This document shows, one piece after another, positions 8,762 through 19,065 of a stretch of 64,000 bases of DNA. A program made the position numbers and the translations under genes. Source of the DNA: Aurantibacter_A sp039941195 (GTDB lineage: Bacteria; Bacteroidota; Bacteroidia; Flavobacteriales; Flavobacteriaceae). Each line of letters opens with the position of its first letter. Within the stretch, counting starts at the first letter, position 1. The DNA is taken from positions 7,017 through 71,016 of the forward strand of contig NZ_JBDVFA010000029.1 of NCBI RefSeq assembly GCF_039941195.1, read 5' to 3'. A model generated the notes under the pieces. It did not search any database. It worked only from the letters and a program-made list of their open reading frames with translations, and had not been told where the DNA came from.

Positions 8762-10063
8762 TTACTGATTTCGTTTGTCAATAACTCCAACTGGTTTTCT
8801 GCCCAGTTTCCCCATGCTTAAATTTTGAATTTCTTTAAAATCACATACTTCTATTTTAGGCGAAACACGCAGTTTAGATCGAAAACGATCTTTTATTTTA
8901 AGCAGTAATTCTTCAGAGGGTGTGTGCACCGCAATCTTAATTAAGATTTCGTCGGTGCCAATAGTGTTCTTATAAATTTCGATAACATGACTAGCCACTT
9001 CTGAAAAATCATTCAATAAATTATCCATGGCAGGTGGATAAATGGTAGTTCCTTTGTATTTAATCATTTGTTTTTTACGACCAACTAAAGGCCCCAAGCG
9101 TGTTGTATTTCTCCCACACTTACATTTTTCGGTATGTGCAATAACAATATCGCCAGTTCTAAAGCGAAGTAGGGGCATAGCTTCTACGCCCAATGTAGTA
9201 ATTACTAATTCTCCTTCTTGTCCATCAGGTACTTTATTGCCAACATCATCGAGAATTTCAGTGATAATTAGTTCAGGGTGTTGGTGACCTCCTTGTTGCT
9301 CACAACATTCCGTAAATGCTGTGCTCATTTCTGTAGATGCATAGGTTGAATATAATTCTATATTCCAAGCTGCTTTTATTTTTTTGCCAAGGGTATTTAA
9401 TGAGAAATCTTGTTCGCGTAAGGCTTCACCAATACAAATAGCACCTTTAATTCCCGATGCGTTAATATCTATTTTATTCTTTTCTGCATATTCCACAAGT
9501 TTTAATAAAAATGAGGGCACAACAATTAAATAGGTGGGCTTGAACTTTTTAATGGTGTCCCATTGTAGTTCAGGAATTCCGGCTCCAACGCGTATAATAC
9601 CAGCTTTAAGTTTTCTGGCACCCAAAAAATACGCTAAACCGGCCATAAATCGTCGGTCTATGGTGGTGGTAAGTTGAAGTATGTCATCTTTTCCAACTCC
9701 CGCACAAGCGAAGGAGATTGCTTCGTTGTACGCTAATCGGTCTAAATCTTTATCGGTTAATCCAACAGTTACGGGTTCTCCTAAAGTGCCCGAAGTGGTT
9801 ACGAAATCAACGATTTCATTTTTAGGTACACAGAAGAAATCATCATTAAATTCTTGTAAATGCTCTTTGGTGGTGATTGGTATTTTAGCTAAATCTTCTA
9901 AAGTTTGAATATTGGCAATATCGATATTATGGGAGCTGAATAGATTTTTATAGTATTTAGAATTTTTATTTAAATACAGTAGTAGCTCTTTCAATTTTTC
10001 TTCTTGAAAGCTTTTTATTTCTTCGGTTGATGCTTTTTCAATTTCAGGAATTTCCATCATCAA
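8762..10063 (-). CDS. Phenylacetate-CoA-ligase-like AMP-forming aryl acid ligase
   Basis: 433 residues of the ANL superfamily, short PaaK-like form. The phosphate-binding motif TTSGTLGEP is at 89-97, a YASTEMS motif near 240 and RTGD near 297, and a small C-terminal lid holds GKLGRKPVG. It would activate an aromatic acid as adenylate and load it onto CoA or an ACP. Since the cluster has a tyrosine ammonia-lyase, 4-coumarate is the likely substrate for the aryl polyene starter. The start codon overlaps the stop of the C45-like gene (TGATG), so the two are translationally coupled. Three Met codons in a row at the start leave a few residues of uncertainty. Confidence 0.85.
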   Translation of the reverse strand: MMMEIPEIEKASTEEIKSFQEEKLKELLLYLNKNSKYYKNLFSSHNIDIANIQTLEDLAKIPITTKEHLQEFNDDFFCVPKNEIVDFVTTSGTLGEPVTVGLTDKDLDRLAYNEAISFACAGVGKDDILQLTTTIDRRFMAGLAYFLGARKLKAGIIRVGAGIPELQWDTIKKFKPTYLIVVPSFLLKLVEYAEKNKIDINASGIKGAICIGEALREQDFSLNTLGKKIKAAWNIELYSTYASTEMSTAFTECCEQQGGHQHPELIITEILDDVGNKVPDGQEGELVITTLGVEAMPLLRFRTGDIVIAHTEKCKCGRNTTRLGPLVGRKKQMIKYKGTTIYPPAMDNLLNDFSEVASHVIEIYKNTIGTDEILIKIAVHTPSEELLLKIKDRFRSKLRVSPKIEVCDFKEIQNLSMGKLGRKPVGVIDKRNQ

Positions 10064-11751
10064 TTCAATCTTCTCTTTAGTTTACGAATATAATCTTCCA
10101 CTTCTTCTTTATCTGGAACGGTAGTAATTTCTTTTGTTTCGGCTTTTGTAAAAGCCTGTAAGGCCAGTGCGTCATAACCTTGGTTATAATAATACAAACC
10201 AATTAAAAAATGTACTTCCCAAAATTCTGAATTACTAGCTTCAAATTCTTGTAAAGTGGATTGCTCTAAATGAGACTCAGTGGATATAGCCTTGTTCACT
10301 ACAGCATATAATTCACGATACTTTTTATAACTAGCGTATGCTTCAGTATATAAAAATGGATCTGCATCTATATTTAAATCTGCATTTGATAATTCAATAT
10401 GTGTTTCATTTTGATCTCTTTCTGCAAATATTTCATTTAAATCATAAGCAACAAATTCTCCCAATTGATATGGGTTTGAAGAAACCCATACCATTAAATC
10501 TTCTGGTTTAAAAACAATTCCGTGGTGTGCCAATAATTGGTTTAATGCTTTTTCATTTCCAAAACCTAGCTCTTTTTCATTCAAACCTTTTTTGTCTCGT
10601 AAAATGTCGACAGCAATTTTAGGTGTTATTTTAGGTTGCTTGTCCAATAATTCTTCCATTCGTTCAAAACGATATTGAGAGTGGCTTTCCAGGATATGTT
10701 CTTGATTGTTTTTATCCTTCGCGTAAGCGGCACTTTGAAAGTGGTTAGCGCAAATTAACTGATTGGAATTCTCAACTTCGTAAACACCAAAATTCTTGGG
10801 TGATACTTCAATAATGGCCGCTTTTTTATCTTTTGCACTGCCGATAAATATAGATTCAGATACGAATACTTCTCGAGTTTTAGCAATTGCAATAGCTTCT
10901 TCAATAGTTGAAGCATATTGTAATATTTCACGGGTTACCAATGAGATTGGTGTTTTAGCAATCAATGGAAAGTCAGATTTTCCAGCATTTATGGTAACCG
11001 TTAAACCTTGATCATTCATTCCAGAAAGTACACCTATAAACCCTCCCCAAGTAACCGACATAAAATTATATCCGTTATCGGGTTTAACAAAAGCTATTAT
11101 CTTATTTTTAGAAAATTCTTCCCCTACGTAAAAATCGAAATTTCGACCAATAATCATTTTGCTGTCTTGGGTGTGATCACCCCAAGCAGCAAAAGAGGAG
11201 CAACCAACAAGGGCCAAATCTTGTAATGCATGTCCAATGTCATGGGCTCCATGAAAGTACATTACTCGTTGATATGGTTTCGCTATATAATCTAAGTCTT
11301 GCTTCGCGCTTTTAGAAATACCGTATATTTCAGCTTTAAATTTCTCATCTATATTCAAGTACATTTTTCGATTAAACCAAGCTAAGAATTTTCGAAGAAA
11401 ATTTTGTTTTCCTGAGGATGGAACTAATTCATCAATTTTATTAACAAAGATCTCTTCTTGGTAATTAAAAAGTTCTTTGGTTAGGATTCCTGTTTTTAAG
11501 CCAAGTTGATACGGGTTGCCTTGTACAAGTAATTCCCACTGGCCTTGCTTGTTTTTTGTCAAAAAATCTGACCCTAGAACATAGGTAGAGTCATTAACTT
11601 TTTTCCGTTTTGCAACTGGTGTTTCGTATTCAGAAACTTCAGGAGATTCGAGTAGTGATTTCTTTACCCCACATGAATTTAAAAAAAGTACAATTCCACA
11701 AAAAAGGAATGTTTTTTTAAATATTAAATTTAAGGCAATAGATACGTTCAT
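10060..11751 (-). CDS. C45/acyltransferase-type Ntn-hydrolase lipoprotein
   Basis: 563 residues. The lipobox LFLNSC puts the acylated Cys at residue 27. A C45 / acyl-CoA:6-aminopenicillanate acyltransferase-like domain follows, with the candidate nucleophile Cys184 in LVGCSSFAAWG and the conserved GRNFDFY downstream. Family members self-cleave before the Cys and then hydrolyse or transfer acyl groups on amide bonds. The C-terminal 100 residues look like a TPR-like helical tail. It is embedded in the pigment operon (overlaps neighbours by 4 nt on both sides). A role in acyl transfer or pigment maturation at a membrane is inference. Confidence 0.8.
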   Translation of the reverse strand: MNVSIALNLIFKKTFLFCGIVLFLNSCGVKKSLLESPEVSEYETPVAKRKKVNDSTYVLGSDFLTKNKQGQWELLVQGNPYQLGLKTGILTKELFNYQEEIFVNKIDELVPSSGKQNFLRKFLAWFNRKMYLNIDEKFKAEIYGISKSAKQDLDYIAKPYQRVMYFHGAHDIGHALQDLALVGCSSFAAWGDHTQDSKMIIGRNFDFYVGEEFSKNKIIAFVKPDNGYNFMSVTWGGFIGVLSGMNDQGLTVTINAGKSDFPLIAKTPISLVTREILQYASTIEEAIAIAKTREVFVSESIFIGSAKDKKAAIIEVSPKNFGVYEVENSNQLICANHFQSAAYAKDKNNQEHILESHSQYRFERMEELLDKQPKITPKIAVDILRDKKGLNEKELGFGNEKALNQLLAHHGIVFKPEDLMVWVSSNPYQLGEFVAYDLNEIFAERDQNETHIELSNADLNIDADPFLYTEAYASYKKYRELYAVVNKAISTESHLEQSTLQEFEASNSEFWEVHFLIGLYYYNQGYDALALQAFTKAETKEITTVPDKEEVEDYIRKLKRRLN

Positions 11752-13283
11752 TTTTTAGTTCGTTGTATAATTTTATCAATGAGGTATTCGCCTCCTAAAA
11801 TTTCTGAACACGTAACTACACCACTTATAGTTACTCCTAAGATGCCATGCATATTTAAACTCTGACCTGTAAAATATAGGTTTTCAATTTTTGTTCGTGG
11901 CGAAATAAATGAGAGTAATGGGTCTTTTACATCTTTTATATATCCATACATGGATCCTCTTGTACAGCCAATATAATCACGATAGGATAGCGGGGTAGAA
12001 GTATGAAGAGAATGCACACATTCACGAATGTTTGGAAATTTTTTTTCAAGTGCACATAAAAAAGCTTCGGCCTTTTCATTTTTAAATTTTTCGTATGCCT
12101 TGCCGCGATCCCCTTTTTGAGCTACGGTATTAAAAGTGTCTTCCCATTGTTCAACTTCAGCATATCGCATATAGGTAATGGCGGTAAGTTGGTCACCCCA
12201 TTCATCTTGGTTTTTGCGCACACCCATGGAAACCATATAAGTTTCTGGCCAAGTATTTTGAGTGTATTCATGACCCTTCCATACATTTTCGCAACTATTA
12301 AAATGATAATAGTTTTTATTGATGTATTTAAAAGATTTAGGTTTGAGTACGATGTGAATGCTAAATGCCGAAACTGTACTTTCTAAATTTTGAATTCTAG
12401 AATTATACGACTTTCTAAAATGTTCGGGCCCTACCATTTTCAGGGTTATCTTGGGCTCTATGTTAGAGATGTATTTATCCCCTGTAACTACTTTTCCATC
12501 TGAAGTAACTACTGAGGTGATTTTTTTGTCGACACAATTAATATCCACTACTTCTTGATGATTGTATGCTTCCCCACCGTTTTCTTTAAATCTTTTCACC
12601 AATAATTTGGTAATCTGACTTCCGCCATCTGCACATCTATATGAGCTTTGTATGTATGAATTTATCGAAAGGGCGTGTACATAGATTGGGGTTTTATCGG
12701 CAATACCTGCATACAATAAATTTGAACCTGCTAATACAGCTCCAAGCTTTTTGTTTTTTGTAACGGAATCGATATAATCCTTAGCCGATTGTTCAAAAAG
12801 CTCTGGGTCATTACCATACGGTTTACCGGCTTCTAAATTATATAGCGGAAATTTTTGACATATCTCTTGTAACTTATTACAGTAGGCTTCGATAGCTTTT
12901 TCCTCATCGGGGAAATAACCAACTAATTGTCTTTTAAAATTATCATAACCTTGCCCATGTGGATACTCAGTTTCATCATTATCAAAAGTGATAACATCAT
13001 AAGCATTTTCATCTAATTTCTTTAACTCTAATCCCTCTAGAATATCCAAGTAGTCGAAATAGCGATATAAATTTTGCCCTTTTTCTAAACCCCCAACGTA
13101 ATGTACACCGGTATCAAAAATAGTGCGGTCTCTAACAAAGGTTTGAAGGTTTCCGCCAAATTGATTGTTTTTTTCTAATACACAAACACTTTTACCTTCA
13201 CGTGCCATTATATTTGCTGCCACTAGACCACCCATGCCACTGCCGATTATTACAATATCATAATGTGATTTTATCTTTGCCAA
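11748..13283 (-). CDS. Phytoene-desaturase/CrtISO-like FAD oxidoreductase
   Basis: 511 residues with an N-terminal dinucleotide-binding motif (VIIGSGMGGLVAANIMAREG) followed by an acidic residue in CVLEKNNQFGG, and a C-terminal motif with YFTGQSLNMHGILG that binds the flavin. This is the CrtI / retinol saturase-like NAD(P)/FAD oxidoreductase family that acts on conjugated polyenes. Placed inside the pigment operon, it could oxidise, reduce or isomerise the polyene chain. The start overlaps the end of the RND fusion gene by 13 nt. The precise reaction is not determined by sequence. Confidence 0.82.
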   Translation of the reverse strand: MAKIKSHYDIVIIGSGMGGLVAANIMAREGKSVCVLEKNNQFGGNLQTFVRDRTIFDTGVHYVGGLEKGQNLYRYFDYLDILEGLELKKLDENAYDVITFDNDETEYPHGQGYDNFKRQLVGYFPDEEKAIEAYCNKLQEICQKFPLYNLEAGKPYGNDPELFEQSAKDYIDSVTKNKKLGAVLAGSNLLYAGIADKTPIYVHALSINSYIQSSYRCADGGSQITKLLVKRFKENGGEAYNHQEVVDINCVDKKITSVVTSDGKVVTGDKYISNIEPKITLKMVGPEHFRKSYNSRIQNLESTVSAFSIHIVLKPKSFKYINKNYYHFNSCENVWKGHEYTQNTWPETYMVSMGVRKNQDEWGDQLTAITYMRYAEVEQWEDTFNTVAQKGDRGKAYEKFKNEKAEAFLCALEKKFPNIRECVHSLHTSTPLSYRDYIGCTRGSMYGYIKDVKDPLLSFISPRTKIENLYFTGQSLNMHGILGVTISGVVTCSEILGGEYLIDKIIQRTKK

Positions 13284-16200
13284 ATCGACAACGTTTTTTC
13301 TTGATACACAAGTTTAAAACCTAAATCTAAAATAGTCTTATCTTGAATATCAGAGGTTTCATTTATTAAAATGAAGGTAGCAATTTCAATACTTATTTTA
13401 GCTGCGATTGCTTCTAAATCACATTTATCTAGGTTTAAAATTAAGGTTTCGACCTTTTGCGAGAGTATTTCTTCTATAGAATCAGAAGAGGATATTCTTT
13501 TTCTAAATTGACTCGTAAATGAATTTTCAACTAATTTTTTCACTTCTGTTGTTGAATGAAAACTATTTATTTTACGGTCTGCAGAATCCATAGAAAGCAA
13601 AATGGACAATTGTCCATAATCATCGGCAAGGTTAGTTATAGTTGTTTTTTTAGGAATAAAATCGATTATCTTTTTGTAGCTCGTTTTATGCAGAATGAAA
13701 TCTTCTTTTACAGCCTTATATATGTCATTTCCCTTATATCGATATTCAGCTAATAGGTCTTTTTGAAAATAGGATTCATCTTCTACTTCATCTCTAAAAT
13801 TTTGAAATTCAGTTCTAAAAAAACTACCTATTTGTTTTGTGCGTTGGCGATCAATTTCTCCAAAAGAATTATCTGAAGAAATTATCCTTTTTAAGATTTT
13901 AACACTTATGCTTCCATCGCGTATTACAATACTGCCTTTTGGTTGCACCTCAGAATTGCCATGAATAAGAATCGGAACAATGTCTAATTTTAATTGGTCA
14001 GCAAGATAAAATGCACCTTTGTGCCAGCGTCTAATTTTGTTGGTTTCGGAACGAGTTCCTTCCGGGAATGCCATTAATGAATAACCCTGGTCAATTTTCT
14101 TTTGTAAATGTGAAACACTTTTTTCAATACCCTCAGAAACAGGATAAAATTCAGCCAAGCGCGCAGCAAATCGAAATACGGGTGAGTTGTACACCCAATC
14201 ATTTACCAAGAATATTATTTTCGGGTGCAGCATTCCTATGGTAAGTGAATCTAATGCAGAAGCATGGTTAGCAATTATCATTGCTGGTTTTTCAAAAGTT
14301 TCACTGGATTCATTAATTACTTTTTTCTTTACAAACGGATTGCTATATAAGACTGATTTTAAAAGATTAGACATGGCTTTGTGATACCATTTCATTTTTA
14401 GCTTTTTGCTAATCGGAACAATTTTCACAAGAATGGTACTTAAAAATGAAAATAACATTCCACCTAAAGCGTAGTAGGTGGTAGAAATAATTGAATGCAA
14501 AAGAACACGCAAAGAAATAGGTCTTTTTGTAGCACTTCCAATAAATAGTTTAAATAGTAAAGGTTGTAGTGTAAAAGCAATTTCAACTGCAGAAAATATA
14601 CCAATTAAAGAAACAGTAGAAATTGAATGCAGGGCAGGATGTTTGGCAAAAATCAACACACCTACTCCTAAAATAGTAGTAATAACTGAAAGGATAATTG
14701 AAGTGCGATGAGTTGGTAAAATGCGCTCACCAGTTTTTAATTCTGCTAGTAAACCATTAGTGATAAAAATGCTATAATCTACTCCGAGGCCAAAAATAAA
14801 AGTGCAGATAATAATGTTGAAAATATTAAATTGAATCGCGAAAAGCCCCATAATTCCAACTGTAACGAACCAGGTTAGGAAAATGGGTAAAGCGGTTACT
14901 AAGGTTAGTGAGAAACTACGATAGTATAAACCTAGAATTAATAATACGACTAAAATAGAATAACTGATAAGGCGGTTGAAGTCGTTTTTTAAGTTTCCTA
15001 AAAAGGTTTCATTAACTCCTTGTCGGTCGATTACAACTGTATTGGCCGAATTTTTAAATGCTTTGTTAACTATATCTATCTTGGACGAATCTAGTTTTAC
15101 TAGTGAATTTACAGTGCTAAAATTTATGTCAGTACTTACATAATCTTGAATCGGAATCGCATTAAGAACCTTAAAATCATTAAGGTCTAAAATTTTAAAA
15201 TCGGTCTTTAATAATTGAAAAAAGGCTTTAAAGGTATCTGGTTTAAAGCTTAGTGTATTACCGCTAGTAATTAAATTTTGTTTTAGAGTATTGCTTTTTT
15301 CTGTACTCCAGAATTGATTCCACAATGCTATTTTTTCTGTTTGTGTAGCTTTGGAAGAAACTAGTCCGCCGATTCCACTATAGTCAATAATTGCACCTCT
15401 CTTTTTAAGTTCAATTAGCTTCTCGTTTAAACCATCGTTGGTTTGTAATGCGTCTTCAATAGAATTAGCATACGTCGCTATATAAACAGATTTAGATTCT
15501 AAATTTGTGAGGGCATCTAGTTGTTTGCGAGCGTTAATTATTTCTTGCGGTTCGTAATTAAGTTGACTGATATCTTTATTGAATAGTACTTTAGAATAAG
15601 TGAAAGCACTAATAATTAAAGCTATGGATATAAAGGCAATTGCCCATTTGTTTTTATGAAAATTAAATGCTGCAATGCGATCTAAAAATGTTTCCCCTTT
15701 TATTTTATCTTCCGTTGTTTTATAAACCTGTGGAACAAAAAGTAGTGCAAAAATTGCAGAGCCTAACACGCTAATTGCGGCAAATATACCGAGGTCTTGC
15801 AGGGCTTGTGATTTTAAAAAGAGCAAACACAGAAAGGCAGATGCTGTAGTTAAACTGCTCATTATTATGGCTGGAGCAACTTCTTCATATAATCGTTTGA
15901 TAGAATTTCCGTTTCGAATGTGGGTAAGAATATGTAGTGCATAATCAAGAGTAACGCCAAGTAAAATTGAACCAATACCTAAGGAAATTGCCGAAACCTT
16001 AGTGCGTATTAAATATAATACTGCAATTGCCAATAACCCTCCAATTGCAGTTGGAGTAAATAGAATTAATGGTAGTGTGATTTTTTTATAAAAGAGTATT
16101 AAAATTAAAAGTAAAAGGGTGAGCGCTATACCTACTGTAAACTGAATGTCTTTTTTAATTTGTTGTGCATTTGCAACGGCTATTAACGCTCCTCCGAAAT

Positions 16201-16951
16201 ATTCTAATTTTACTTTACCATTAAATGAAGTGTTCAACTGGTTTTGAAGGTGATAAAGGTTGTCTACAAAAGGTTCGTTGTTTGCTGTGTCGCTCGATTC
16301 AAAATTGGGACTAATAAAAAGTAATATGTTCTTTTCATCTTTACTTAATAGAAATCCATTTTTTAATGTAAAATCATCACCAAAACTTAGTTGTTGTAGT
16401 TTTTTTAGTGCAATAAATGATAGTCCAAGTGGGTCTTTTAGAATGGTTTCTTTTGCAATAATTCCAGTAGGCGAAATAAGGGTTTTGTAGTTTGCATTGG
16501 TGATAGCAGTGATGCTATCCTGGCTTAGTTTTTTTGTTATATTGGAATAATCGGTTTCATCTAAAAATAAAGGTAAATTTTCATAAACGAAATCCATAGA
16601 ATTTAAAACAGCTTCGTTGTCAATTTTACCTTGTATTTCTTTTATGTATGCCGATGATGAGTTGTTTAAACTATCTAAAAATTGATTTGCAAATTGAGTG
16701 AGTTCATTTAGATTGCCATTGTTTTGCAACTGTATATTAACAATAACTTTATCAGCAAAGTTGACCGATTTCAATACTTTTTGAAGTTGTTTGGCATCTT
16801 CATTAAATGGAATCAACTTTGAAATGTCTTCTTCAAATTCAATTTTTGAAGCCAAAAAGGCTAGGGAGCCGACAAAAGTCAATAATAATAAAGCACTTTG
16901 CCATTTGTTGGCACTTATCCATTCGTCAACAATACGAAAGAATTTACCCAT
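13271..16951 (-). CDS. RND/MMPL transporter fused to PlsC acyltransferase and a degenerate methyltransferase-like tail
   Basis: 1226 residues. Residues 1 to about 830 hold two RND/MMPL repeats, each with a large extracytoplasmic loop and five to six membrane helices. A PlsC-type acyltransferase follows, with NHASALD near 890 (HxxxxD) and FPEGTRS near 962. The last 150 residues resemble a class I SAM methyltransferase, but the glycine-rich loop reads LADDYGQLS where active members have DLGCGxG, so the domain is probably inactive. The fusion suggests coupled export and acyl transfer of the pigment or a lipid carrier. Its start overlaps the end of the GT2 gene (ATGGGTAA). Confidence 0.85.
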   Translation of the reverse strand: MGKFFRIVDEWISANKWQSALLLLTFVGSLAFLASKIEFEEDISKLIPFNEDAKQLQKVLKSVNFADKVIVNIQLQNNGNLNELTQFANQFLDSLNNSSSAYIKEIQGKIDNEAVLNSMDFVYENLPLFLDETDYSNITKKLSQDSITAITNANYKTLISPTGIIAKETILKDPLGLSFIALKKLQQLSFGDDFTLKNGFLLSKDEKNILLFISPNFESSDTANNEPFVDNLYHLQNQLNTSFNGKVKLEYFGGALIAVANAQQIKKDIQFTVGIALTLLLLILILFYKKITLPLILFTPTAIGGLLAIAVLYLIRTKVSAISLGIGSILLGVTLDYALHILTHIRNGNSIKRLYEEVAPAIIMSSLTTASAFLCLLFLKSQALQDLGIFAAISVLGSAIFALLFVPQVYKTTEDKIKGETFLDRIAAFNFHKNKWAIAFISIALIISAFTYSKVLFNKDISQLNYEPQEIINARKQLDALTNLESKSVYIATYANSIEDALQTNDGLNEKLIELKKRGAIIDYSGIGGLVSSKATQTEKIALWNQFWSTEKSNTLKQNLITSGNTLSFKPDTFKAFFQLLKTDFKILDLNDFKVLNAIPIQDYVSTDINFSTVNSLVKLDSSKIDIVNKAFKNSANTVVIDRQGVNETFLGNLKNDFNRLISYSILVVLLILGLYYRSFSLTLVTALPIFLTWFVTVGIMGLFAIQFNIFNIIICTFIFGLGVDYSIFITNGLLAELKTGERILPTHRTSIILSVITTILGVGVLIFAKHPALHSISTVSLIGIFSAVEIAFTLQPLLFKLFIGSATKRPISLRVLLHSIISTTYYALGGMLFSFLSTILVKIVPISKKLKMKWYHKAMSNLLKSVLYSNPFVKKKVINESSETFEKPAMIIANHASALDSLTIGMLHPKIIFLVNDWVYNSPVFRFAARLAEFYPVSEGIEKSVSHLQKKIDQGYSLMAFPEGTRSETNKIRRWHKGAFYLADQLKLDIVPILIHGNSEVQPKGSIVIRDGSISVKILKRIISSDNSFGEIDRQRTKQIGSFFRTEFQNFRDEVEDESYFQKDLLAEYRYKGNDIYKAVKEDFILHKTSYKKIIDFIPKKTTITNLADDYGQLSILLSMDSADRKINSFHSTTEVKKLVENSFTSQFRKRISSSDSIEEILSQKVETLILNLDKCDLEAIAAKISIEIATFILINETSDIQDKTILDLGFKLVYQEKTLSIWQR

Positions 16952-18158
16952 TGCTTACCGAAGTGTTTTTTCGTTTAAACAAAAGCAATGTAAAGTATCC
17001 TATTGCCCCGAAGAGTGTTGATGCTAAAATTGCCAGAACTATACTGCCTATGAGGTAAGTTTTAAACTGTTTAAGCGCTCCAAAATCTTCAGTAAAATCA
17101 CTCAGAGCAAAACTCACTTCTTGTCCAGTAACAATGGAGCCTGTTTGTAAGCCTAGATAAACTACAAAGGGAATTAAAGGGGCCATACTCACATTTGAAA
17201 ATGCAAATGCGATTACTTTATTCAGCTTTAGTACAACTGCAAGAGTAATCACTAAAAAAGTGTGAAATCCCCATAAGGGTGAAAGTCCAATAAAAGTACC
17301 CAACGCAATTGATAATGCTTTTTTTAGTGGAGGGTCATTACTTTGTAAGAAGTCTTCATAGAAGAATCGTTTAAAACCTTTTCTACGAAATTTTCGATAT
17401 AAATCTCGCGGTTTTATATAGATTAAAGCTATAAGTACTAGAATAGTATTTAGTGCAAAAATGCGTAAAAAATCTTTTGTAGGACGATAATGTGAAACTC
17501 GTTCTGTTTCATCATACAGTACGCGAATAGGCACATTTTTTAAAGCAATACCATTCCATGAAGATCTGACCATTGCCTCAATTTCAAACTCGAACTTATT
17601 TGTTTTAAGGTTAATGTTTTTCATGGCCTTAATGGGGTAAAGCCGAAAACCAGATTGTGTATCAGTTAAGGTAGTTCCGGTTGTAACCCAGAGCCAAAAG
17701 TTAGAGAATTTATTGCCGAAGCTGCTTTTTTTGGGTACACTTTTGTGTTCCATATTCCTACTTCCTATCAATAATATGTTTTTGTCTTCTTTAGCTTTTA
17801 ATTCGTTTAAAAAAACAGGAATGTCTGCGGGAAAATGTTGCCCATCAGAATCTATAGTAATTGCATATTCAAAACCTAAATCTAGTGCTTTTTTAAATCC
17901 CACTCTAAGGGCATTGCCCTTGCCTTTGTTTTTATCTAAATTTATTTGTGATAATTGGGAATAACCTTTTAATAATTCTTTGGTGTTGTCAGTGGAGCCA
18001 TCATTAACAATAATTACATCGGAAGTTTGCAGTAGCACATCATCTAAAACTCTTTTTAGAGTCTTTGAGTTATTATAAGTAGGGACAATAACACAGCATT
18101 TGAGCTGGCTCATATGTTCCTTAGTGGAATTTGTATCTAAAGTTATTGGTTGTTTCAA
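16944..18158 (-). CDS. GT2 glycosyltransferase fused to DUF2062 membrane domain
   Basis: 404 residues. The N-terminal 230 residues form a GT-A fold of family 2: CVIVPTYNNSKTLK, IIVNDGSTDNT and the metal-binding DSDGQH. After a membrane helix near 235-255, residues 260-400 match DUF2062 (GTFIGLSPLWGFHTFL) with further membrane segments. GT2-DUF2062 fusions recur in aryl polyene clusters, where their product is not established. An internal Met at 18113 could be the true start. Transfer of a sugar to a lipid or pigment precursor at the inner membrane is plausible. Confidence 0.85.
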   Translation of the reverse strand: MKQPITLDTNSTKEHMSQLKCCVIVPTYNNSKTLKRVLDDVLLQTSDVIIVNDGSTDNTKELLKGYSQLSQINLDKNKGKGNALRVGFKKALDLGFEYAITIDSDGQHFPADIPVFLNELKAKEDKNILLIGSRNMEHKSVPKKSSFGNKFSNFWLWVTTGTTLTDTQSGFRLYPIKAMKNINLKTNKFEFEIEAMVRSSWNGIALKNVPIRVLYDETERVSHYRPTKDFLRIFALNTILVLIALIYIKPRDLYRKFRRKGFKRFFYEDFLQSNDPPLKKALSIALGTFIGLSPLWGFHTFLVITLAVVLKLNKVIAFAFSNVSMAPLIPFVVYLGLQTGSIVTGQEVSFALSDFTEDFGALKQFKTYLIGSIVLAILASTLFGAIGYFTLLLFKRKNTSVSNG

Positions 18159-18199
18159 TCTTACCCTGAAATATTAGGCAAAGATACATATTCACTTGC

Positions 18200-18688
18200 C
18201 TAAAACAATTGCTTTTCCGCTTCGTTAAAGGTCTTCGATTGTTGGATGTAGCCCTTAATAAAATTTTTAATTTCTTGTGAATTTTCAGACTTAAAGTGGT
18301 CCAATATATACTGCTTATCAGCTGGAATATCAGATTTGTATTTTAAAAATTTTGGCGTATTTTCTTGTACTCCTAAGCGCAGACACCTTATTTCAATGTT
18401 GTTAGCATCTCTTTCTATTGCTAGTTCGATCAATGCAACTCCATCTTTGAAATACGTTTTTTTGTCCTTTATTTGTTTACTGTGTTTAGATTTTAATGTT
18501 GAAAATGCTCCTTTATAAGCAATAAGTATTGCCTTATCTTTTGTGGTTATAGTGGATAGTGACTCGTGCATTTTGTCTGTTATTTCCACATTATCATTAG
18601 CAAGAGGGAATGTTTTGCGTAATTCTTCCAAACTTGGTGGAAAAAGTGGCAATGATAAAATACAAAAGAAGAGAGCGAGTAGTTTCAT
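18200..18688 (-). CDS. Secreted hypothetical protein of the pigment cluster
   Basis: 162 residues with a hydrophobic N-terminal signal (MKLLALFFCILSLPLFPP) and a helical, Lys-rich mature part without recognised motifs. It sits 5 nt after the small dehydratase gene and before the GT2 gene, all in one operon. Its constant company with LolA-like, lipoprotein and export genes suggests a periplasmic accessory role, but no function can be claimed. Confidence 0.65.
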   Translation of the reverse strand: MKLLALFFCILSLPLFPPSLEELRKTFPLANDNVEITDKMHESLSTITTKDKAILIAYKGAFSTLKSKHSKQIKDKKTYFKDGVALIELAIERDANNIEIRCLRLGVQENTPKFLKYKSDIPADKQYILDHFKSENSQEIKNFIKGYIQQSKTFNEAEKQLF

Positions 18689-18693
18689 TTAAT

Positions 18694-19065
18694 CTACACT
18701 ATTTTAAACGTAGCATTCAATTTTAGTGCCAGAGTATCATCAAAAGATACTGTATTTTTAATTTTAATTACACCATCAATTTCGGTGTAGGAGATGTTTA
18801 AATTTAATAGTTTGTTCTCTTCAGGGTCTATAATAGCCATAAACTTTATGTTAGAACAACTTGATAAAAATAAATTTTTATCCGTCGCTCTTTCAGTCAG
18901 TTCTTTAATCATTTGAATCATACAAACTCCTGGCATTACTGATTTATCTGGAAAATGGCCTTCAAAAACTTCATGGTCTTTATTTAAGGAAACCGTAGCG
19001 ATAACAGTATTGTTGTCGTTTTCAAATGATTTTACTTCGTATAAATTTTCAATAAGTACGTTCAT
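18694..19065 (-). CDS. FabZ-like hotdog dehydratase (short form)
   Basis: 123 residues, one hotdog domain. EVFEGHFPDKSVMPGVCMIQM matches the FabA/FabZ core (GHFP...PGV...Q). The N-terminal PHR(Y/P)P stretch that carries the catalytic His in FabZ is absent, so its His may be that of GHFP or the protein may work with a partner. Expected role: dehydration of 3-hydroxyacyl-ACP during polyene extension. The start overlaps the preceding lipoprotein gene by 4 nt (ATGA). Confidence 0.78.
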   Translation of the reverse strand: MNVLIENLYEVKSFENDNNTVIATVSLNKDHEVFEGHFPDKSVMPGVCMIQMIKELTERATDKNLFLSSCSNIKFMAIIDPEENKLLNLNISYTEIDGVIKIKNTVSFDDTLALKLNATFKIV

